From Candidatus Woesearchaeota archaeon (GTDB taxonomy: Archaea; Nanobdellota; Nanobdellia; Woesearchaeales; UBA12501): a stretch of DNA of 5,106 nt. A program made the translations under genes and the position numbers. Below, in pieces: positions 1 to 5,106 of this stretch (positions within the stretch are counted from its first letter, which is position 1; each line of letters begins with the position of its first letter). The stretch lies in the NCBI GenBank assembly GCA_014729495.1, contig WJJV01000016.1, positions 1 through 5,106 of the forward strand, given 5' to 3'. The notes beneath the pieces were generated by a model. It had not been told where the DNA came from, did not search any database, and saw nothing but the letters and a program-made list of their open reading frames with translations.

Positions 1-26
1 CTGGTCTGATCATACTAACAAAAACA

Positions 27-34
27 TTTATATA
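27..34 (+). promoter_or_regulatory. Archaeal TATA box of the pilin operon
   Basis: TTTATATA is preceded by an A-rich stretch at 20-26 that fits a TFB recognition element. Transcription would start about 25 bases downstream, near 55-58, leaving a 5' UTR of roughly 20-25 bases before the pilin start region at 77-80. This is the only good core promoter for the first two genes. Position and composition are seen directly; the start site is inferred from usual archaeal spacing. Confidence 0.65.
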
Positions 35-69
35 TTAGTATACTATTTTCCACACCAGTTAATCTAAAA

Positions 70-73
70 GAGG
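70..73 (+). promoter_or_regulatory. Ribosome binding site that points to an ACG start
   Basis: GAGG can pair with the CCUC of the archaeal 16S rRNA tail. The gap to ACG at 80 is 6 bases and to ATT at 77 is 3 bases. In the next gene the corresponding GAGG lies 7 bases before its ATG. The spacing therefore favours initiation at 80, and ATG 107, 33 bases away, would not be served by this site. Confidence 0.5.
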
Positions 74-79
74 GATATT

Positions 80-787
80 ACGGCAAAAAACAAGGCTCAG
101 GCTGCAATGGAGTTCCTTCTCACCTATGGATGGGCCATTGTTGTTGTGCTTATTGTGATATCAGCGCTTGCTTATTTCGGAGTTCTTAACCCGCAGAGAC
201 TGCTTCCAGACAAATGCAATTTTCAGGTCGGAATACAGTGCAGGGATTACCATGCCACAAGAGCTGGTTATGCTGTGCTCTCAAGTAATGATCCAGTATA
301 TGCTCAGACCCAGCCCCCTTCTGTTTATTCCCTTACTTTTGATGCTGTGAACCAGCTGGGAGAGGATGTTTATGTGACTGGCATATCAGTCAGGGGGGAT
401 GACATCAGATGCATAGACATACATTATGATGTTGATGCTTGCAGTCTTTCAAACTCATTGGTGGAGAATCTGGACTTGAGCCAGGGATACCTTCTTATTG
501 ATGAGTCAAAGAGCTGCTTTTCAATATCAGAATTCTGCGAAATGCCTGGAGATCCCTGCAGTCCGCTAAGCCCGGATCAGATAGTGCTCTGGAGGCACGG
601 CCAGAGGCTGAGAGGGACGCTCGATGATCTTGCTTCGCAGTACCTCACAATACTCTGCTATGATATGCCTCCAAGAGGCACAAAGACAGATGCAGAGATA
701 ATGATAGAATATTCAAGAACAAATCCTGCGCAGGGAGGCGCAATAAAGCACACTGCTGTAGGGGAGATAAAAACAACAGTCATATGA
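80..787 (+). CDS. Class III signal peptide pilin-like protein (non-canonical start)
   Basis: Predicted structural pilin or pseudopilin of an archaeal type IV-pilus-like surface filament. Read from ACG 80 as Met, the protein has 235 residues and begins with MAKNKA then QAAMEF, the class III motif QxxxE: a short basic leader, Gln at +1 and Glu at +5 of the mature protein. A hydrophobic helix follows at about residues 13-36 (TYGWAI, then Val/Ile/Leu-rich, ending FGVLNP). A prepilin peptidase would cut after Ala6 and the helix would form the filament core. The C-terminal domain has eight Cys (46, 54, 111, 121, 146, 153, 160, 193), an even number that suggests disulfides outside the cell. The segment around LGEDVYVTGI resembles the beta-rich domain of DPANN pilins. 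An in-frame TAA at 65-67 bounds the frame, and no ATG, GTG or TTG lies between it and ATG 107. Starting at 107 would remove the basic leader and cleavage site. Likely co-transcribed with the surface protein 18 bases downstream. The family is secure; the exact start is not. Confidence 0.85.
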   Translation, partial: TAKNKAQAAMEFLLTYGWAIVVVLIVISALAYFGVLNPQRLLPDKCNFQVGIQCRDYHATRAGYAVLSSNDPVYAQTQPPSVYSLTFDAVNQLGEDVYVTGISVRGDDIRCIDIHYDVDACSLSNSLVENLDLSQGYLLIDESKSCFSISEFCEMPGDPCSPLSPDQIVLWRHGQRLRGTLDDLASQYLTILCYDMPPRGTKTDAEIMIEYSRTNPAQGGAIKHTAVGEIKTTVI

Positions 788-794
788 TCTGTAT

Positions 795-801
795 GAGGTG
801 A
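795..801 (+). promoter_or_regulatory. Strong Shine-Dalgarno site of the surface protein
   Basis: GAGGTGA is a near-full match to the complement of the archaeal 16S 3' end and lies 4 bases before ATG 806. It fixes the start of the second gene and shows that this gene is translated as an internal operon cistron. Confidence 0.8.
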
Positions 802-805
802 GAAA

Positions 806-3082
806 ATGAGGAAAGAAACGCTTTCAATTGTCCTGTTGGCACTGATGCTGGTTGCTGTTATCCTGATAGCAGGCTGTGAGATAAATGTGAGAACAAGTCC
901 AAGAGCATGCACAGGAGACAGGATAGGATTCTACAGGTGTTCAGAAACTCTCACCTCTATAGAGGAATGCGCTGAAACTGACGAAAGCAGGACATGGCAG
1001 CATGAGATCAACTGCACTGAGAATAATCCTGCTGACAATTATATATGCGATCCTGACATCTACTCTGCCACAGGCATAGGATCAGAACCTGTGGAGAGCT
1101 ACTGCGTTCCCGGCTGCGTGTTCAGGCATGATGAATATGGCGCATTCGGGATACCTATAGGCACAGAAGGATGCGTTAATGACACAACATACGGCGAGTG
1201 CTCAGGTGCAGGCCAGATAAACTGGATTGACTGCTCTGCAACAGGAGGGGGATGCTACAATGACACATGCCAGACTGCAGACCAGCTTCAGGCAGTCGCT
1301 TTCAGCATTGATCTTTGGTACGGCCAGGAGATGAATGAAGCGATGTACTCAAACAAGCTCAACAGCAAAGACCTTCCTTATGTGCTGTCAAGCGGCGTCT
1401 TTGAGGAAACCATAGGAGAGAACAACAACAGTGTTCCTTACACCCAGACAATACACTTCACTGATGGGACAGGAAGGTTCATATTCGGCAATGATGATGG
1501 GGAAGAGAGAGCAGGAGACTATCTTTTCTTCTCTGATGCCTCTTCAGCGTATGCATTCAATTACACACTTGTTTTTGAAGAGCCTGGTGTTATCTATGAT
1601 CCCTGGAATGCTGGTGCTGATATTGAAGGTTCAGGAATACACATGCTTGGAATGGACATGACAATAAGCCTTTTTGATGCAAGCGGAATGGGAACCCTTG
1701 AATTCACAGATCAGGAAGGCAAGATATATCGGCTTGAAGGAGGCCAGGAAGCAGAGGTGAATGGAGTTGAGATAGACGGGACATATGTGCATCCATGGGG
1801 TGACTGGGGAGCAGGTAAAGGAATCACTGTTTCCTATACTCCAACAGATGAAGAATATATTGCAGTTGGAGAGAGCCTTGTTGATCCTATATTCAATGCA
1901 TTTGAGATAGAGCTTGCCAGTGTAACCAGGATTCCCGGAGACGAGATCAAAGCAGAGTCTTATGGTGCAGATGCAGAGATAAGCTGGAACAATAACGATG
2001 GAGTGGAGATGAACCTTCCCATGACTTCATGGGATGGATGGGTCATTCCAGGCACAGCGCTTATACCTCATGTCTGTGAAGGAAGACTTTACATTGAAGG
2101 GGGATCCTGTCAGGCTGGATGGACAACACCTTATGAAGCTTTCAATGGCATGCTGATATGGGTCTCTGATGAGGATTACAATTCACATCTGCTGAACCTC
2201 ACACAGCTGGATGCATCAACACTTGATCTATATGATATAACATATGATGCAGAATACAGCAATCTTCCATACACTCTTGACACAGACCAGACATTCAGTC
2301 TTGAGGGCATAGGTGATATTGTGCTGAGACTGGTCGAATCTCATGATGGTTATGTTCATGAGATACATGCAGTTGACCTTAGTGCCCATGAATGGGAGTT
2401 CCATCTTGCGTCAGGCGCAGTTATAAGAGCAGACGAAGAGGCAGGACTGGTGATATGGGAGGAGCAGATTCCTACAATAGGTCTTCTTTGGTCAAACCGG
2501 CCTGAACAGAGGCTTGTCAATGGCAGTATTGCATGGCAGGAGCCGGTGATACTTGAGAATCCATCATGGGGATCACAGTGGAATGCAACAGGCATCAGAA
2601 AAGGCAGTGACGACGCAGATACTCTTTATCATGTAACTGCCTGGGGAACCAAAGCAGAATCTAAGCTTGATGAGAATGAGCTTGTGATACATTATCCTGA
2701 TGAGCCTGTTGTTGCTAAAGTTGTTATCAAATCAACGCTTGCTGATGTTGTCACAAGCCCGCCACCAGTAACTCCATCAAGCCCTGGAGGAGGAGATGAT
2801 CATGATGATGACAATTCAGGAGGGGGATCTGGCGGAGCTGCATTTGTCATGGCTGATGACCTCTATTCAGAGCTTGGAGAGGAAGCTGTTGAGGAAGTCC
2901 TTGAAGAGGGCGCTGGAGAAGTCCAGTCTGCTGAGCAGACAGATGATGGAGTCTATCTTCCTGCTGAGAGGATGATACAGGCCAGGGATCTCAGCATGCT
3001 CTATGTTGCGCTTGGAATAGTGCTGATAGGCGTGATAATAGGCACAGTTGTCATGATAAAGAAGCACAGGAAAAAAGCATGA
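806..3082 (+). CDS. Large S-layer-like surface lipoprotein with C-terminal membrane anchor
   Basis: Secreted 758-residue protein, not assignable to a named gene. Residues 1-23 are a signal peptide with basic start MRK, a hydrophobic core and lipobox LIAGC, so Cys24 may be lipidated. Residues 35-155 form a Cys-rich head with 12 Cys. Residues about 190-375 resemble archaeal S-layer beta domains: a PYTQTIHF strand, a GKIYRL segment, then EEYIAVGESLVDPIFNAFEI. A second beta-rich region spans about 400-645, with a Cys424/Cys435 pair. A Pro/Gly linker with an Asp/His cluster (654-677), an acidic segment (684-714), a transmembrane helix (about 732-751) and a basic tail KKHRKKA follow. Sequons near Asn69, 125, 152, 207, 252, 464, 572 and 593 suggest N-glycosylation. 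The topology is an outside body with anchors at both ends. It follows the pilin by 18 bases with a strong GAGGTGA site, so the two are probably one operon. The S-layer likeness is recalled from family patterns; a pilus-associated adhesin is the main alternative. Confidence 0.8.
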   Translation: MRKETLSIVLLALMLVAVILIAGCEINVRTSPRACTGDRIGFYRCSETLTSIEECAETDESRTWQHEINCTENNPADNYICDPDIYSATGIGSEPVESYCVPGCVFRHDEYGAFGIPIGTEGCVNDTTYGECSGAGQINWIDCSATGGGCYNDTCQTADQLQAVAFSIDLWYGQEMNEAMYSNKLNSKDLPYVLSSGVFEETIGENNNSVPYTQTIHFTDGTGRFIFGNDDGEERAGDYLFFSDASSAYAFNYTLVFEEPGVIYDPWNAGADIEGSGIHMLGMDMTISLFDASGMGTLEFTDQEGKIYRLEGGQEAEVNGVEIDGTYVHPWGDWGAGKGITVSYTPTDEEYIAVGESLVDPIFNAFEIELASVTRIPGDEIKAESYGADAEISWNNNDGVEMNLPMTSWDGWVIPGTALIPHVCEGRLYIEGGSCQAGWTTPYEAFNGMLIWVSDEDYNSHLLNLTQLDASTLDLYDITYDAEYSNLPYTLDTDQTFSLEGIGDIVLRLVESHDGYVHEIHAVDLSAHEWEFHLASGAVIRADEEAGLVIWEEQIPTIGLLWSNRPEQRLVNGSIAWQEPVILENPSWGSQWNATGIRKGSDDADTLYHVTAWGTKAESKLDENELVIHYPDEPVVAKVVIKSTLADVVTSPPPVTPSSPGGGDDHDDDNSGGGSGGAAFVMADDLYSELGEEAVEEVLEEGAGEVQSAEQTDDGVYLPAERMIQARDLSMLYVALGIVLIGVIIGTVVMIKKHRKKA

Positions 3083-3084
3083 TC

Positions 3085-3103
3085 TTTTTTTATTTCTTTT
3101 TTT
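3085..3103 (+). terminator. T-rich archaeal terminator of the pilin/surface-protein operon
   Basis: Two runs of seven T flank a TTT triplet, directly after the stop codon of the surface protein and without a hairpin. This is the usual intrinsic signal for archaeal RNA polymerase. The opposite-strand gene ending at 3127 has no T run of its own in the 44-base gap. Its first candidate is the T6 complementary to A 3071-3076, inside the end of the surface-protein gene. Confidence 0.7.
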
Positions 3104-3126
3104 ATCAATCCCTGACATGTCATGAT

Positions 3127-3879
3127 CTATGCATGTATTGCTCTTCCTTTTCTCCAGTCCTCGACAGCCTTCTCAAAGTCCTTTTCATTGAACTTGAGCC
3201 AGCTTTTTCCTGAGAAGTAGGTATGGCTGTTCGTAGTGTCCCACAGCAGGAATCCATTGAGGTTCTTCTCAGGTCCTGTCTTTATGACTATGTCAGGAGG
3301 AAGGAAGTATGATGAATAGATGTTATCCTTTATGGATTCCCTGTCAATTGATTCTATATCTATCTTTCCTGCCTGTATCCTCCTTCCCAGAATCCTGCAT
3401 GCATCCACTATCTCCTCTTTTCCGTCATAATTTATGCAGAGATTGAGGAAGAAGCTGTCATAATCCCTTGTCTCATCTATTATTGATTTTATCGGCTCAA
3501 CTGCCCTGCCTGGAAGGTCATACCACTTTCCGAGTACAGATATCTTTATCTTGTTGTCATATATCCTGCTGTTGTTCCTGAGGTTCTCAAACAGCTCCAC
3601 CAGCTTGTCGATTATTGTGGAGAAATGGGGTGATTCCTTGACATCTCCTGTGAGGACATATGCAGTGATTATGGGTATGTTCATGTTTATCTGAAGGTCC
3701 AGAAGCCAGTTTATCTTGGAGAACATCATCTTATAGATCTCTTCTATACTTACATTATGCGCTTTTGCATAAGAAAGCTGTCCACCCATTGTCAATGCCA
3801 CATGCTTTGGCATCTCTTTTGCTCCCAACATCTTGTTTATCCTGCTGGATTTCAGTCCCAGCATAGTGTTTCTACTCAT
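3127..3879 (-). CDS. Divergent cis-prenyltransferase homologue, probable pseudoenzyme or NgBR-like subunit
   Basis: Has the fold signature of undecaprenyl/dehydrodolichyl diphosphate synthases, which extend polyprenyl diphosphates for glycan carrier lipids. Numbered from ATG 3879 (250 residues), PKHVALTMGG at 24-33 matches P-x-HVA-xx-MDG, with the catalytic Asp replaced by Gly32. The following NGRWA is QLSYA, and the FSTENWxR region is LTGDVKES (76-83). The C-terminal half is better kept: NYDGKEEI (150-157) for NYGGRxEI, PDIVIKTGPEK (195-205) for PDLxIRTGGEhR, GFLLW for NFLLW, and DFEKAVEDW near the end. The Arg pair of the diphosphate site is Lys and Asn, the metal-binding Glu of AELYF is His in NSHTYF, and the C-terminal RxG position is IHA. 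Length is normal and the frame intact, so this is not simple decay. It could partner an active enzyme encoded elsewhere, as NgBR/Nus1 does in eukaryotes, or have a new activity. An in-frame ATG at 3894 adds five residues but lies upstream of the transcription start predicted from the TATA box. Confidence 0.78.
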   Translation of the reverse strand: MSRNTMLGLKSSRINKMLGAKEMPKHVALTMGGQLSYAKAHNVSIEEIYKMMFSKINWLLDLQINMNIPIITAYVLTGDVKESPHFSTIIDKLVELFENLRNNSRIYDNKIKISVLGKWYDLPGRAVEPIKSIIDETRDYDSFFLNLCINYDGKEEIVDACRILGRRIQAGKIDIESIDRESIKDNIYSSYFLPPDIVIKTGPEKNLNGFLLWDTTNSHTYFSGKSWLKFNEKDFEKAVEDWRKGRAIHA

Positions 3880-3898
3880 GTATGATAACCACATAATC

Positions 3899-3906
3899 TT
3901 TATATA
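3899..3906. promoter_or_regulatory. Shared TATA core of a divergent, leaderless promoter
   Basis: TTTATATA on the + strand reads TATATAAA on the - strand. Its centre is about 28 bases before ATG 3931 (+) and about 24 bases before ATG 3879 (-), the spacing expected if both mRNAs begin at or next to their start codons. Neither gene has a Shine-Dalgarno match. On the - side GCAAAA just upstream fits a TFB recognition element well; on the + side the flank ATAATC is weaker. A poorer second candidate for the - gene, TAAATA at 3915-3920, would suit ATG 3894. Confidence 0.55.
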
Positions 3907-3930
3907 TTTTGCTGTTATTTAGCCTCTAAA

Positions 3931-4794
3931 ATGCCTCTGGAGCTGTTTTTTGCCATCATAATCATAATCGTTCTGCTGGCAGGCTCATATACTGACATCA
4001 AGACAAGGGAAGTGCCTGACTGGGTGAATTTCTCTTTCATAATATCTGCGTTGGGGATAAGGGGCATATGGTCAATAGCAGCCTCTGACTGGAGATATAT
4101 ATCATACGGGCTCATGGGATTCCTTCTCTGTGTTGCAATAGCATATGCCATGTTCTATGCAGGCCAGTGGGGCGGCGGTGATGCAAAAATGATAATGGGC
4201 ATAGGAGCCATGATGGGGCTCCAGCTTGACATTGATGCAATGCTTGTGGGCTTTCTCATGAACACCCTGCTTGTAGGGGCAGTATATGCTCTTGTCTGGG
4301 GCATGATCCTCATAATAAAGAACAGGAAGCAGTTCATGAAGCATCTCAGGAAGATAGTCCACAACAAGAGGATGCTGAAGATCAGGAAGCTGGTCATAAT
4401 CTCTGCTGCAGTGCTTCTGGTAGTCGCCCTTGCGATCAATGAGGCATCAGTCAAATTCCTGATTCTGGGCATAGTCATATTGTATGTGACAACCTTCTAC
4501 CTGTGGATTTTTGTGAAGGCAATTGAGAAATGCTGCATGCTGAAGAAGGTCACGCCTGACAAGCTCACTGAAGGGGACTGGATAGCAAAGGATGTCATTG
4601 TTGGAGGAAAGAGGATAACAGGCCCAAAGGATCTCGGCATCAGCCTTGAGCAGATAAAAGAATTAAAGAGACTGAAGAAGCAGAAGAAGATCGACAAGGT
4701 TCTCATAAAAGAGGGAATTCCTTTTGTGCCTAGTTTTCTGCTTGCATTCATTGCGACGTGGATTTTTGGGAACCTGTTCCTGCTGGTGTTGTGA
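3931..4794 (+). CDS. Archaeal prepilin peptidase, A24 family (GxGD aspartyl protease)
   Basis: Membrane protease of 287 residues that removes the basic leader from pilin precursors at the inner face of the membrane. TM1 is about residues 5-20, followed by the first catalytic Asp, Asp22, in YTDIKTREVPDW, the usual D-x-K-x-R-x-V-P-(N/D) motif. The second Asp is Asp84 in WGGGDAK, the GxGD motif. Further hydrophobic helices lie at about 35-50, 57-77, 88-98, 104-129, 154-169 and 174-195. Residues 196-262 form a charged cytosolic insert (TEGDWIAKD, then a Lys-rich helix), and a last helix covers 264-287. FlaK and PibD types are about 230 residues, so the insert is extra. The pilin at the left of the window, with a QAAME motif, is the obvious substrate, so EppA-like specificity is likely. 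The start is ATG 3931: no alternative start lies upstream in frame, and TATA spacing suggests a leaderless mRNA. Confidence 0.9.
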   Translation: MPLELFFAIIIIIVLLAGSYTDIKTREVPDWVNFSFIISALGIRGIWSIAASDWRYISYGLMGFLLCVAIAYAMFYAGQWGGGDAKMIMGIGAMMGLQLDIDAMLVGFLMNTLLVGAVYALVWGMILIIKNRKQFMKHLRKIVHNKRMLKIRKLVIISAAVLLVVALAINEASVKFLILGIVILYVTTFYLWIFVKAIEKCCMLKKVTPDKLTEGDWIAKDVIVGGKRITGPKDLGISLEQIKELKRLKKQKKIDKVLIKEGIPFVPSFLLAFIATWIFGNLFLLVL

Positions 4795-4795
4795 T

Positions 4796-5106
4796 CTAGT
4801 CTATCTCAATAAGGAAATTCCTTGTGTCAACTGCCTTTATTGTTGCCTTCATTCCCTTGCGCCACTTCTTTGTTATCTCTGATGGAAACCTCAGGAAAAA
4901 GCTGTGGCCGTCAAAGTTCAGGTTTCTCCTGAACTCTATCTTCTTGTCATCAAGAAATCCGGATGCTATTATTGCCTTGTCAAGTTTCTTTCCCTGCTCA
5001 TAATCAACATATTCTTTCCCGCATTTAGGGCATTTCCATACTTCAGATTCTATTGTAATGCCTTTTCCAAGCCGTGTTTTTGCTTTTGCTTTCACGGTCT
5101 TTCTCC
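4796..5106 (-). CDS. CxxC zinc-binding plus AbrB-like protein, probably 5'-partial
   Basis: Small, probably DNA-binding regulator. Numbered from GTG 5095 (99 residues), a zinc-knuckle half WKCPKCGKEY lies at 20-29 (Cys22, Cys25). After a helix (33-46) comes a swapped-hairpin AbrB/MazE-like segment at 51-98: FDGHSFFLRFP then SEITKKWRKG and a final strand NFLIEI, comparable to GNSLxVRIPKEI...GDxVxI. The N-terminal part, TVKAKAKT...GKGITIES then VWKCPKCG, resembles the middle of a YgiT-type zinc finger, whose other CxxC pair normally precedes it. The frame stays open to the window edge, reading RKT before the GTG, so the true start and second CxxC probably lie outside. Against this, GGAG at 5103-5106 lies 7 bases before GTG 5095 and would allow a start there. 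It ends one base from the convergent peptidase gene. An antitoxin role is possible but no toxin is visible. Confidence 0.7.
   Translation of the reverse strand, partial: RKTVKAKAKTRLGKGITIESEVWKCPKCGKEYVDYEQGKKLDKAIIASGFLDDKKIEFRRNLNFDGHSFFLRFPSEITKKWRKGMKATIKAVDTRNFLIEID

Noticed and set aside
1..12. Tail of an upstream gene (Leu-Val-stop, with TGATCA) at the left edge
   Set aside because: The TGA at 7-9 fits the stop context seen in the other genes, but two codons are too few to claim a coding region.
107..109. ATG 107 as the start of the pilin
   Set aside because: It would delete the basic leader, the cleavage site and the +1 Gln, all encoded in frame just upstream behind a promoter and a GAGG site.
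658..912. Opposite-strand open frame across the pilin/surface-protein junction
   Set aside because: It overlaps two well-supported genes and the strong ribosome site between them, and shows no recognisable domain or promoter.
2791..2813. GAT/CAT tandem repeat as a microsatellite or regulatory element
   Set aside because: It is short, imperfect and in frame, and is explained by the Asp/His-rich linker of the surface protein.
3892..3894. ATG 3894 as the start of the cis-prenyltransferase homologue
   Set aside because: It overlaps the promoter: the best TATA box would start transcription near 3876-3879, downstream of this codon. It remains possible if the weaker TAAATA at 3915-3920 is used.
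4155..4478. Opposite-strand open frames within the peptidase gene, including 4102-4362 and 4497-4751
   Set aside because: Their hydrophobic or Pro-rich composition is what the complement of membrane-helix codons gives, while the forward frame carries both catalytic Asp motifs.
1..5106. CRISPR array, insertion sequence, tRNA or rRNA
   Set aside because: No regularly spaced repeats, terminal inverted repeats, transposase-like frame or RNA gene signature was seen, and the genes fill nearly all of the window.

Overview
The window looks like archaeal chromosomal DNA, most likely from a DPANN-type lineage such as Woesearchaeota or Pacearchaeota. The lineage is inferred from gene families, without any search. 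The signs are TATA-box promoters of the TTTATATA type, two genes that appear to be transcribed without a leader, one strong GAGGTGA ribosome site, a T-rich terminator without a hairpin, and a pilin carrying the archaeal class III (QxxxE) signal peptide. Genes are densely packed, and no mobile element, CRISPR array, tRNA or rRNA was seen.

Layout. 1-79: promoter and short 5' UTR. 80-787 (+): class III signal pilin-like protein with no ATG, GTG or TTG start for its signal peptide. 806-3082 (+): large secreted surface protein resembling archaeal S-layer proteins, with a lipobox at one end and a transmembrane anchor at the other. These two form an operon with an 18-bp gap, ending in T-tracts at 3085-3103. 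3127-3879 (-): divergent cis-prenyltransferase (UppS/DHDDS/NgBR fold) whose catalytic residues are almost all replaced. 3880-3930: very short divergent promoter with one TATA core that can serve both sides. 3931-4794 (+): GxGD prepilin peptidase of family A24 with an additional cytosolic domain. 4796 to the right edge (-): small CxxC zinc-binding plus AbrB-like protein, probably cut by the window edge, lying tail-to-tail with the peptidase with one base between stop codons.

How they fit together. The pilin and the peptidase are a likely substrate and enzyme pair: the peptidase would cleave before the Gln of the KA/QAAME motif. The large surface protein carries about eight N-glycosylation sequons, and N-glycosylation uses a polyprenol carrier built by cis-prenyltransferases, so the degenerate cis-prenyltransferase may belong to the same cell-surface programme. 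That last link rests on neighbourhood alone.

The observations most worth following are the pseudoenzyme-like cis-prenyltransferase (an archaeal parallel to eukaryotic NgBR/Nus1), the ACG or ATT start of the pilin, the shared leaderless promoter, and the fact that all five genes end in the same stop-codon context built around GATC.
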